Origin: F-183 sp036502165
GTDB lineage: Bacteria > Acidobacteriota > Terriglobia > Bryobacterales > Bryobacteraceae
Direction of reading: 5' to 3'
Assembly: GCA_036502165.1 (NCBI GenBank)
Contig: DASXZC010000649.1
Coordinates: forward strand, 1-6,572
Length of the DNA stretch: 6,572 bases
Positions 1-6,572 of this stretch are shown piece after piece. Every line of letters starts with the position of its first letter. Position 1 is the stretch's first letter. The notes under the pieces were generated by a model. That model searched no databases. It had not been told where the DNA came from and saw only the letters and a list, made by a program, of their open reading frames with translations. The translations under genes were made by a program, and so were the position numbers.

Positions 1-462
1 CTGCTCGAAGTGCGGAGTGCCGGTGTTCAGGTTGGTCCAAACAAATCGCACGAAAATGATTTTGCCATCGAGGGTGTCCTGGGCATAGAACTCGCCGCGC
101 CCATCCTTGAACTCGCCCAGTTGCGGAGCCACCATCTTGCCATCCTTGCTGTTGGCCCAATACAAACCCCACTGGTGCGCCACCGGATCGTACAGGCGCA
201 ACGTCAGCCCTTCGATGTGCCCGCCCGGACCGTTGAGCTCGACCGTGTCGAGATCCGCACGTCCATCCCAAACTTTCGAACACACACCGGTGCCATCGTA
301 CTCGACCCACTGATTCGATCCCGTCAATGGATGCAGACGGCGCTTGAGGTGAAATTTCCACGAGCCCAGTAAAGGATCGAAGTCATGCTGCCCATCGCGC
401 GTCTGAGAAAAAGCCAAAAAGGAAATCAGACCAAGGCCGGCCGCGTATCGAAGTAGTTTCAT
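1..462 (-). CDS. Exported protein of unknown function, DUF1579-like (5' part, runs off left edge)
   Basis: The reading frame is open from the ATG at 462 down to base 1, giving 154 residues without a stop; the C-terminus lies outside the window. The first ~20 residues (MKLLRYAAGLGLISFLAFSQ) look like a signal peptide, with basic residues, a hydrophobic core and likely cleavage near AFS-Q, so the product is probably periplasmic or secreted. The mature part is rich in Trp, Gly and Asp, with motifs DFDPLLGSWKFHLKR, GSNQWVEYDGT, SKVWDGRADLD, GHIEGLTLRLYDP, HQWGLYWANSKDG and GEFKDGRGEFYAQ. These match my memory of a widespread group of hypothetical proteins often labelled DUF1579, with a lipocalin-like beta-barrel fold. 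No catalytic role is known to me. It is divergent from the MocR-type regulator 47 bases away, so it is a candidate target of that regulator. There is no Shine-Dalgarno sequence before the ATG. The gene call is firm; the family name is moderately sure. Confidence 0.8.
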   Translation of the reverse strand, partial: MKLLRYAAGLGLISFLAFSQTRDGQHDFDPLLGSWKFHLKRRLHPLTGSNQWVEYDGTGVCSKVWDGRADLDTVELNGPGGHIEGLTLRLYDPVAHQWGLYWANSKDGKMVAPQLGEFKDGRGEFYAQDTLDGKIIFVRFVWTNLNTGTPHFEQ

Positions 463-468
463 GGTTCG

Positions 469-474
469 AACATA
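469..474 (-). promoter_or_regulatory. Candidate -10 box (TATGTT) for a leaderless transcript of the exported-protein gene
   Basis: On the minus strand TATGTT is followed by six bases (CGAACC) and then the ATG at 462-460. A transcript starting the usual 6-7 bases after a -10 box would begin at or next to the A of the ATG. No convincing -35 box lies 16-18 bases upstream. The call rests mainly on the same spacing recurring before two other genes in this window. Confidence 0.35.
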
Positions 475-483
475 AACCGCCTC

Positions 484-530
484 GTGGTACTTTCATAGCA
501 CCACTTTCTATGGAACTCGTGATACCACTT
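484..530. promoter_or_regulatory. Repeat cluster at the MocR-type gene start, possible autoregulatory operator
   Basis: GTGGT (484-488) and ACCAC (500-504) form a perfect 5-base inverted repeat with an 11-base spacer. ACCACTT occurs twice in the same direction, at 500-506 and 524-530 (24-base spacing), the second copy inside the first codons of the regulator. ACTTTC also recurs (489-494, 503-508). MocR-type regulators are known to bind combinations of direct and inverted repeats near their own divergent promoters. A TACTTT hexamer at 488-493 could be a -10 box that such a protein would cover. This is a pattern reading only. Confidence 0.35.
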
Positions 531-1946
531 AAAAAGTCCGCCGAGCCCCTCTTCCGGCAGGTCTACCGCGGCCTCCGCCAAGCGATTCTCGACGCAACTC
601 TCAAGCCTCGCGGACGCCTCCCCTCCACGCGCGATCTCTCGGAACAACTCGGAATCTCTCGCACCGTCGTTCTCCTCGCCTACGACCAACTGCTCGCCGA
701 AGGCTTCGTCGAAGGCCGTGGAGGATCCGGAACGTACGTATCCGAAGGCCTCGGCAGCGCGCCGCGTCCCGACCGCGAACGCCGCTCAGCAAAAATTCGC
801 CTGTCCCGCTTCGGCTCAGCCGCCGCCGATGCCGTCGCCGCCGTGGACTCCCCCGGCCGCCGCTCAACCCCAGTCCGCTACGACTTCGCTTATGGACGCA
901 GCGACATCGAGACATTCCCTTTCGAAATGTGGCGGCGCATCCTGTTACGCCACGTGCGTATGGCCCCAGTTCGTCAATTCGACTACGGCCCCGCGGTGGG
1001 CAGCGCCGATCTCCGCGCGGCCATCTGCGCGCACGTGCGCCGTTCGCGCGCCGTCGTCTGCGATCCCTCGGAGGTCATCGTCGTCAATGGATCCCAGCAG
1101 GCCCTCGACCTCATCGCCCGCGTGCTGGTCGAACCCGGCGATCGCGTCGTCATCGAGGATCCCCATTACGACACCATGCGCGAAGTCCTACGCGCCGCCG
1201 GAGCTCGCCTCATCGCCGTTCCCGTCGACCGCGACGGCCTCGATCCCGCGCGCCTTCCCGATCACGCGAGCGTCGTCTTCGTCACGCCGTCGCACCAGTT
1301 CCCGACCGGCGCGATCCTTTCGCTCGCTCGCCGCATGGCCCTTCTGGAATGGGCGCGCAAGAAGCACGCGGCGATCGTCGAGAACGATCACGATGGCGAG
1401 TTCCACTATGAAGGGCGTCCTCTCGAATCCCTGCAAGGACTCGACACCGAAGGCCGCATTATCTACGTCGGAACGTTCTCGCGCACCGTGTTCCCCGCGC
1501 TCCGCATCGGATATTTGATCGTTCCCAAATCGCTGACAGCGGCCTTCACCGCAGCGAAATGGTTGAACGATCTCCACTCGCCGACTCTCGAACAAGCGAC
1601 CCTCGCGGAGTTCATCAACAACGGCATGTACGAACGCCATCTACAACGTCTGCGCCGCCGCAACGCAGCGCGTCGCGCGGCCTTGCTCGACGCGATCCAC
1701 AGGCATCTCAAGGATCGTTTTGAAATCACCGGCGACGGCTCGGGATCCCACATCGTCCTGTGGCCCCCGCGCCGCGCCTCCGAGCGCACGATCCTCGCCC
1801 GCGCCGCTGAACGCGGAGTCGGCGTGTACGGAATGTCCCACTGCTATCTCGCAAAGCCTGCGCGTCCGGGGATCATTCTCGGCTATTCACGCATGAATGA
1901 GAACGACATTCGTGAAGGAATCCGGTTGTTCTCCCAGACGCTCTAG
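510..1946 (+). CDS. MocR/PdxR-type transcriptional regulator with altered PLP site
   Basis: This 478-residue protein has the full length and domain order of the MocR subfamily of GntR regulators. A winged helix-turn-helix spans about residues 8-78 (GRLPSTRDLSEQLGISRT, then a wing around GGSGTYV). After a variable linker (80-122) comes a fold-type I aminotransferase-like domain (about 123-478) with NGSQQALDLIARVL (193-206), VTPSHQFPTG (258-267) and the phosphate-binding Arg332. Canonical members bind pyridoxal phosphate through the Lys of a TFSK motif; here it reads TFSR (Arg325). The family EDDYD motif reads ENDHD (291-295), so the Asp and Tyr that contact the cofactor ring are Asn292 and His294. 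The protein therefore may bind no PLP as a Schiff base, or may use another ligand. Family members activate or repress neighbouring genes; no PLP-synthesis gene is nearby, and the divergent exported-protein gene is the obvious candidate target. ATG 510 is the only sensible start; no Shine-Dalgarno sequence is seen. Confidence 0.93.
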   Translation: MELVIPLKKSAEPLFRQVYRGLRQAILDATLKPRGRLPSTRDLSEQLGISRTVVLLAYDQLLAEGFVEGRGGSGTYVSEGLGSAPRPDRERRSAKIRLSRFGSAAADAVAAVDSPGRRSTPVRYDFAYGRSDIETFPFEMWRRILLRHVRMAPVRQFDYGPAVGSADLRAAICAHVRRSRAVVCDPSEVIVVNGSQQALDLIARVLVEPGDRVVIEDPHYDTMREVLRAAGARLIAVPVDRDGLDPARLPDHASVVFVTPSHQFPTGAILSLARRMALLEWARKKHAAIVENDHDGEFHYEGRPLESLQGLDTEGRIIYVGTFSRTVFPALRIGYLIVPKSLTAAFTAAKWLNDLHSPTLEQATLAEFINNGMYERHLQRLRRRNAARRAALLDAIHRHLKDRFEITGDGSGSHIVLWPPRRASERTILARAAERGVGVYGMSHCYLAKPARPGIILGYSRMNENDIREGIRLFSQTL

Positions 1947-3589
1947 GCACGCTCGTCGAGCAGCGCTTTCAGCCGAGAATATCCAGCCCGGCTGACCGGC
2001 AATTGCGTACCGTCGATCAGCACCGCCACGCGCGAATCCTTCGTGTACGGTTCGATCTTCGCGACCCGTTCCAGATTGACGATCACCGACCTATGGATCC
2101 TCAAGAACCTCCGCGGATCAAGCGACGTCTCGAGGCTCGAGATCGTCTGCTGCTTCAGATAATTCTTCTTCTGGCTGTGCAGCGCCACGTAATCATCCTG
2201 CGCCTCAACGTAATCGAGCTTATCCACCGGAATGATGTGGACCCGCGCGCCGTCCTTCACCACAATCCGCTCAGAGTACGACTCCGGAGCCCGCGCCGCC
2301 GCCGACAATTCCGACGGAGCCGGCATCTGCACGCCGATCCTCTGGCGCGCGCGTTCGAGCGCCGTTTGAAATCGCTCTGTGCTGAACGGCTTCAACAAAT
2401 AGTCGACCGCATGCGCATCAAACGCCTTCATCGCGTACTGATCGTACGCAGTGACGAACACCACCGCCACTTCGCGGCCAATCAATTCGAGCACCTCGAA
2501 CCCGTTCAACTTCGGCATCTGGACGTCGAGGAACACGAGGTCCGGCTTCAGCTCGCCGATAGCCTTCACGGCCTCGAATCCGTTCGCGCACTCCGCGACA
2601 ATGTCGATGTCCGGAGCCTCTTGTATATACTCGCGCAGCACCATCCGCGCGAGTTCTTCATCGTCGACGATGATCGCCGAAATGTGCCCCTTCGCCTTCT
2701 TCACAGGCTCGTTCGACGCCGACGGTTCCTTATCCGCTCGCAGCAGACTGCGCAGATCGATCGAGATCTCACGCGCCGTCTGATACCGTTCCTCAGGATC
2801 CTTTTCAAGGCACTTCAGAACGATCCGGTCGAGCTCCGCAGGAACGTCATAATTGAATCGCGCCATCGCCTCAGGCTTCGCCGTAAGGATCCGCGCGAGC
2901 GTCTCCTGCGCATTCGTTCCTTCAAACGGCGGATGCCCCGTCGCCATCTCATACAACACCGCGCCCAGGCTGAAAATATCGGAACGATGATCCACATCGC
3001 GCCCCAACGCCTGCTCGGGACTCATGTAGTGCACCGTCCCCATGACGACGTTCAAGTCCGTCATGCGCTGCGTATCTTCATTGCGCGCGACACTCGCAGC
3101 GCGCGTTTTCGGCCGCGTCTTCGCAAGTCCAAAATCGAGGATCTTGACGTGCCCGCGATCGGTGATCATGATGTTCGCGGGCTTGATGTCGCGATGCACG
3201 ATCCCCTGGCTATGCGCGGCGTCGAGCCCCTCGGCGATCTGCGACCCGTAGTGGACGATCTCTTTGAGCGTCAGCGGTCCCACTTCGATCCGCTTCGACA
3301 GCGGCTCGCCCTGCACGAATTCCATGACGATGAAATCGATGCCGTGCTGCTTGCCGACGTCGTACAGATGCGCGATGTTCTGATGGCTGATGCCCGACAT
3401 CAGCTTCGCTTCCTGCCAGAATCGCTGCATATGCTCAGGATCCTGCGCAAGATTATGCGCCAGGATCTTGAACGCGACCTGACGATCGAGCCGCGTATCA
3501 GTCGCCAGGTACACTTCGCCCATGCCGCCTGAGCCAAGGCGATGGTCGATCCTGTAGTGGCCGATCTGCTGACCTGGTTGTGCCGCCAT
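1943..3589 (-). CDS. Fusion protein: Ser/Thr protein kinase, response-regulator receiver and LytTR DNA-binding domain
   Basis: The 548-residue product combines three complete domains. Residues ~11-285 are a Hanks-type Ser/Thr kinase with the glycine loop GSGGMG (19-24), ATP-anchoring Lys41 (VAFK), helix-C Glu60, catalytic HRDIKPAN (132-139), DFG (152-154) and SPE (190-192); all key residues are present, so it should be active. A charged linker (~286-302) leads to a receiver domain (~303-415) with acidic pair Asp309/Asp310, phospho-acceptor Asp355 (FLDVQMP), Thr380 and Lys400 (LLKPF). Residues ~440-545 are a LytTR DNA-binding domain (YVEAQDDYVALH; FLRIHRSVIVN). There is no membrane segment, unlike many bacterial Ser/Thr kinases, so the protein is cytosolic. 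The histidine kinase gene 23 bases upstream is the likely phosphodonor for Asp355. The activation segment (155-189) holds several Ser/Thr that could be autophosphorylated. The frame is continuous through both domain junctions, so the fusion is real. No clear Shine-Dalgarno sequence precedes the ATG. The stop codon overlaps that of the convergent regulator gene. Confidence 0.95.
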   Translation of the reverse strand: MAAQPGQQIGHYRIDHRLGSGGMGEVYLATDTRLDRQVAFKILAHNLAQDPEHMQRFWQEAKLMSGISHQNIAHLYDVGKQHGIDFIVMEFVQGEPLSKRIEVGPLTLKEIVHYGSQIAEGLDAAHSQGIVHRDIKPANIMITDRGHVKILDFGLAKTRPKTRAASVARNEDTQRMTDLNVVMGTVHYMSPEQALGRDVDHRSDIFSLGAVLYEMATGHPPFEGTNAQETLARILTAKPEAMARFNYDVPAELDRIVLKCLEKDPEERYQTAREISIDLRSLLRADKEPSASNEPVKKAKGHISAIIVDDEELARMVLREYIQEAPDIDIVAECANGFEAVKAIGELKPDLVFLDVQMPKLNGFEVLELIGREVAVVFVTAYDQYAMKAFDAHAVDYLLKPFSTERFQTALERARQRIGVQMPAPSELSAAARAPESYSERIVVKDGARVHIIPVDKLDYVEAQDDYVALHSQKKNYLKQQTISSLETSLDPRRFLRIHRSVIVNLERVAKIEPYTKDSRVAVLIDGTQLPVSRAGYSRLKALLDERA

Positions 3590-3612
3590 GAGAAGGAAGT
3601 CTTTTCACTATC

Positions 3613-4713
<1,101 letters not shown>

Positions 4714-4720
4714 ATCGCAG

Positions 4721-4724
4721 CCTT
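4721..4724 (-). promoter_or_regulatory. Ribosome binding site of the histidine kinase gene
   Basis: AAGG on the minus strand is separated by seven bases from the ATG at 4713. It overlaps the TAA stop of the upstream LiaF-like gene (4723-4725), an arrangement that allows ribosomes finishing the first gene to start the second. It is the only clear Shine-Dalgarno sequence among the gene starts in this window and it supports the chosen start. Confidence 0.65.
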
Positions 4725-5943
4725 AGTTTTCGATCACAACGCCGCCGAACGCGGCCGATCCGGTGACGACCAGCTTCTGGATCCGTTGACCGGGGCTCAC
4801 ACGCGGAGGAATCGTCTTGTCGCTATAGCCGCCAAATGCGGCCACGCCACGCATCTCAACATACCAGTTCGTCGGAACTTTGATGTTGCACCCGCCGAAC
4901 GCGGCCGTGATGTCGATGACAGCCTCGTCGCCGCCGAGTTGAGAACCGCGCAGGTCGACCTCGACGCCGCCGAACACCGCGACGATCTCGCCGCCACGGA
5001 AATTGTTGCTCACGATCCGGCGTTTGCCGCCCGTGAAGATACAGTATTCATGCAAGTGGACGTCCGGCTCGACCGTCGCTCCAAACCCCGCGGGCCCAGC
5101 TTGCGAGGAGAAAGGAGGAGGCGCACCCGCACCCGCAAACCACGGATCAGGACCCGGCGCAGAAGGCGGCACATCCGCCGCTCGTGGACCCGACGTCGGC
5201 GTCTCAGGGCCGTATTTATTGCCTCCCGTCGCTCCGCCGGCAAAAGGATCCGACGAGGACGCCGGTCCCGCCTGAGACTGCGCCTGCTGTTGCTGCGCAT
5301 CGGGCTTCGTCGGATCGAACCGCCGCAGCAGATGTTGCAGCCCGATGAGGATCATCACCGCCGGCCAGAACAAATTCCAACTGATGCGCACGACACCCAG
5401 ATTCCCCAACAGGAAAATGACACCCGCGGCCATCAGAAAAATTCCGAAGATCGACGCCGACACGAACCGCGCGCGCCCGATGCGCAAAGCACCCGCGATG
5501 ATCAAGGCCACCGGCCAAAAGCGGATCAGCTCGTGCATTTCGAACAGATGTAAATTGATCAGCAACAGACCCAAGCCGACCGCCAGAATTGCCATCCCGG
5601 CAAAGATCTCGGAGTCGTGATTGCGCTTGGCTCCCTTTTGGCAGCCCCACCCCTGGAACCCCATTCCGAAAGGATGCACCCGGTTCGACCAGTGCGACCC
5701 ACCGCCGCTTTCGCCGCCGGCAGCACCACGAAACCGCTCTTCCGCCTTCTCCGCTTGCCGGTGCGCCTGATCCTTCACCTTTTCAGCGTACCAGCCGGCC
5801 CGCTCCTTGAACCGTTCAGCGGCTCGCTCCGCGCGTTCGCGCGCCCGGTCCGCCTTCCGCTCGGCCTGCGCCTGGGCGCGGGCGACTTTGCGTTCAATCT
5901 CTTCGCGGAGTTTGGCTTCGTAGTCGTTCCAGTCCCGTGCCAT
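4723..5943 (-). CDS. LiaF-like membrane protein with charged N-terminal helix and FGG-repeat C-terminal domain
   Basis: The 406-residue product has four regions. Residues 1-73 are almost purely Ala/Glu/Arg/Lys/Gln and should form a long charged helix or coiled coil. Residues ~112-206 hold four membrane helices arranged as two similar hairpins, each ending in a FWP motif (RFWPVALIIAGALRI at 141-155; LFWPAVMILIGLQHLL at 191-206), the pattern of LiaI/LiaF (DUF5668-type) membrane domains. Residues 207-290 are a Pro/Gly/Ser/Gln-rich linker, probably disordered. Residues ~291-406 match the LiaF C-terminal domain (RRIVSNNFRGGEIVAVFGG and four FGG turns at 324, 349, 370 and 399). In Firmicutes LiaF holds the LiaS kinase off until the cell wall is damaged; a similar restraint of the adjacent kinase is inferred. 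An even number of helices puts both ends on the same side, probably the cytoplasm. It is the first gene of the operon, 9 bases before the histidine kinase gene. No Shine-Dalgarno sequence is seen. Family assignment is good; function is inferred. Confidence 0.9.
   Translation of the reverse strand: MARDWNDYEAKLREEIERKVARAQAQAERKADRARERAERAAERFKERAGWYAEKVKDQAHRQAEKAEERFRGAAGGESGGGSHWSNRVHPFGMGFQGWGCQKGAKRNHDSEIFAGMAILAVGLGLLLINLHLFEMHELIRFWPVALIIAGALRIGRARFVSASIFGIFLMAAGVIFLLGNLGVVRISWNLFWPAVMILIGLQHLLRRFDPTKPDAQQQQAQSQAGPASSSDPFAGGATGGNKYGPETPTSGPRAADVPPSAPGPDPWFAGAGAPPPFSSQAGPAGFGATVEPDVHLHEYCIFTGGKRRIVSNNFRGGEIVAVFGGVEVDLRGSQLGGDEAVIDITAAFGGCNIKVPTNWYVEMRGVAAFGGYSDKTIPPRVSPGQRIQKLVVTGSAAFGGVVIEN
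4741..4980 (-). repeat. In-frame repeats encoding AAFGG-type turns in the LiaF-like protein
   Basis: Four related segments occur at 4741-4756, 4828-4843, 4891-4906 and 4966-4980. Two share the same 16 bases (CCGCCGAACGCGGCCG at 4742 and 4892). All are in frame and encode (A/V)AFGG or AVFGG at phenylalanines 399, 370, 349 and 324, spaced 21-29 residues. A fifth, altered copy (FTGG) is at residue 303. They are structural turns of a beta-rich domain, not a mobile or regulatory repeat. Confidence 0.6.
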
Positions 5944-5949
5944 GGTTTC

Positions 5950-5955
5950 ACGATA
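5950..5955 (-). promoter_or_regulatory. Candidate -10 box (TATCGT) for the LiaF-like operon
   Basis: On the minus strand TATCGT is followed by six bases (GAAACC) and then the ATG at 5943-5941. This is the same hexamer-to-start spacing as before the exported-protein and isocitrate dehydrogenase genes. No good -35 box sits at 16-18 bases; the TTGACT nearby is only 10 bases away. Confidence 0.35.
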
Positions 5956-6123
5956 ATGCCGCCGCAGTCAAAAGGGCAGCGCGAATCGGTGAATGACGGC
6001 TTCAAGCCGGTAAAGCGCCTGATCGCCGGTCTGGAAGACGGACCGCCGCCGCTCTCGAAACTCGCCTACAATCCCTTGAAAACGAGAAGTTTCCTTAATC
6101 CGCGAGCCCCTTCGCATTCTCGA

Positions 6124-6129
6124 TAGAAT
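6124..6129 (+). promoter_or_regulatory. Candidate -10 box (TAGAAT) for a leaderless isocitrate dehydrogenase transcript
   Basis: TAGAAT matches the -10 consensus TATAAT at four of six positions, including the conserved first two and last bases. It is followed by six bases and the GTG start at 6136, so transcription would begin at the start codon itself. Its first three bases are also the in-frame TAG that rules out any start further upstream. No recognisable -35 box was found. Confidence 0.4.
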
Positions 6130-6135
6130 GGGCTC

Positions 6136-6572
6136 GTGGCACATCAAGTTACTCTCATCCCGGGCGACGGCATTGGCCCGGAGGTCGCCGACGCGGCCGC
6201 CCGCGTCGTCAACGCGACCGGCGTCAAAATCGATTGGGAACGCGTCGAGCTCAACGCCGAGATCATCGGCCAGCGCAAGCAGGTGCTTCCTATCGAAGTA
6301 CTCGACTCATTAGATCGGACGCGCGTCGGCCTGAAGGGTCCCGTCGGAACGCCCATCGGCGGCGGATTTACCAGCGTCAACGTCGCCCTGCGCAAGCGTC
6401 TCGATCTGTTCGCGAACGTGCGTCCCGTGCGATCCCTGCCCGGTGTGAAGACCCGCTTTTCGGATCTCAAAATCGACATGGTGATCTTCCGCGAGAATAC
6501 TGAAGATCTCTACTCAGGCCTCGAACACGAAATCGTCAAAGACGTCGTCACAAGTTTGAAAGTGATCACACG
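6136..6572 (+). CDS. icd: Isocitrate dehydrogenase, decarboxylating (5' part, runs off right edge)
   Basis: The frame gives 145 complete codons and continues beyond the window. The start is GTG: an in-frame TAG at 6124-6126 precedes it and the ATG at 6128 is out of frame. The product begins AHQVTLIPGDGIGPEV, the signature of the isocitrate/isopropylmalate dehydrogenase family. The substrate motif TSVNVALRKRLDLFANVRP (79-97) carries Ser80, Asn82, Arg86 and Arg96, and RENTEDLYSG adds Arg119 and Tyr126; these match the isocitrate-binding residues of E. coli Icd in order and nearly exact spacing, which favours isocitrate over 3-isopropylmalate. The enzyme converts isocitrate to 2-oxoglutarate and CO2 in the TCA cycle. 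The sequence looks like the short, IDH3-like type (RENTED...GLEHEIV) more than E. coli Icd. NAD or NADP preference cannot be read because the coenzyme-specificity region is outside the window. It is divergent from the LiaF-like operon, with no sign of a functional link. Confidence 0.9.
   Translation, partial: MAHQVTLIPGDGIGPEVADAAARVVNATGVKIDWERVELNAEIIGQRKQVLPIEVLDSLDRTRVGLKGPVGTPIGGGFTSVNVALRKRLDLFANVRPVRSLPGVKTRFSDLKIDMVIFRENTEDLYSGLEHEIVKDVVTSLKVIT

Larger units (their letters stand above)
5944..6135. promoter_or_regulatory. Divergent intergenic region between the LiaF-like operon and the isocitrate dehydrogenase gene
   Basis: These 192 bases have no convincing coding frame and must hold the promoters for both directions. 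Besides the two candidate -10 boxes listed separately, there is a perfect 13-base palindrome, CGGCTT-C-AAGCCG (5997-6009), and a second dyad, CGGTC (6027-6031) with GACCG (6041-6045). Either could bind a regulator. I searched by eye for paired LytTR-type sites (imperfect direct repeats around ACAGTT/ACCGTT) and found none, so autoregulation by the operon's own regulator is not supported here. Confidence 0.5.

Noticed and set aside
459..689. A minus-strand frame spanning the divergent region and the start of the MocR-type gene.
   Set aside because: It overlaps two well-supported genes in other frames and shows no family features.
718..1518. A 266-codon plus-strand frame inside the MocR-type gene.
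   Set aside because: It is Ser/Pro/Arg/Ala-rich and without domains; the overlapping frame has clear helix-turn-helix and aminotransferase motifs.
1951..1961. Inverted repeat GCTCG-T-CGAGC just after the MocR-type stop codon, as a possible terminator.
   Set aside because: The stem is only five pairs, there is no T tract after it, and it lies within the C-terminal codons of the convergent gene.
2003..3532. A 509-codon open frame on the plus strand, opposite the kinase-receiver-LytTR gene.
   Set aside because: Its translation is Arg/His/Leu-rich with no recognisable domain, and it mirrors a gene with a full set of conserved motifs. Long antisense frames are expected in GC-rich coding DNA.
5966..5971. 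TTGACT on the minus strand as a -35 box for the LiaF-like operon.
   Set aside because: A 17-base spacer would place the -10 box on the start codon with no match to the consensus; the spacing to TATCGT is only 10 bases.
6076..6081. TTGAAA on the plus strand as a -35 box for the isocitrate dehydrogenase gene.
   Set aside because: No -10-like hexamer is found 16-18 bases downstream, and it is 42 bases from TAGAAT.
6128..6313. An ATG-initiated frame just before the isocitrate dehydrogenase gene.
   Set aside because: It is out of frame with the dehydrogenase motifs and encodes a Ser/Arg-rich product; the GTG at 6136 is the real start.

Overview
The window is about 60% GC, gene-dense and entirely chromosomal in character. 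The combination of a soluble Ser/Thr protein kinase, a LytS/LytTR regulatory pair, a MocR-type regulator and a DUF1579-like lipocalin-fold secreted protein resembles gene content typical of Acidobacteriota, particularly the Solibacter/Bryobacter group. That assignment is an inference from family resemblance; there is no rRNA or other phylogenetic marker here. No mobile element, CRISPR array, tRNA or rRNA was found.

Layout from left to right: (1) the 5' part of a minus-strand gene for a small exported protein of unknown function, resembling the DUF1579 group (runs off the left edge). (2) A 47-base divergent intergenic region with repeat elements. (3) A plus-strand MocR/PdxR-type regulator (GntR winged helix fused to an aminotransferase-like domain) whose PLP-binding lysine position is arginine, with two other PLP-contact positions also changed. 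(4) Convergent to it, and sharing the four bases CTAG as both stop codons, a three-gene minus-strand operon: a LiaF-like four-helix membrane protein (first gene), a LytS-type membrane histidine kinase (second), and a single 548-residue protein that joins a Ser/Thr protein kinase, a response-regulator receiver and a LytTR DNA-binding domain (third). (5) A 192-base divergent intergenic region. (6) The 5' part of a plus-strand isocitrate dehydrogenase gene that starts with GTG and runs off the right edge.

The most interesting part is the operon at 1943-5943. LiaF proteins restrain the LiaS histidine kinase in the Firmicutes envelope-stress system LiaFSR. Here a LiaF-like protein is encoded with a histidine kinase that has only membrane helices as its input region, and with a LytTR response regulator that carries its own eukaryotic-type kinase. 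A working model is that the membrane proteins sense the envelope state, the histidine kinase phosphorylates Asp355 of the receiver, and the fused Ser/Thr kinase gives a second input or output on the same molecule. The domains are read directly from the sequence; the shared function is inference.

A second pattern crosses the window: three of the four genes that head transcription units (exported protein, LiaF-like protein, isocitrate dehydrogenase) have a TAnnnT hexamer exactly six bases before the start codon and no Shine-Dalgarno sequence, whereas the internal histidine kinase gene has an AAGG seven bases before its ATG. This suggests leaderless transcripts for the leading genes.
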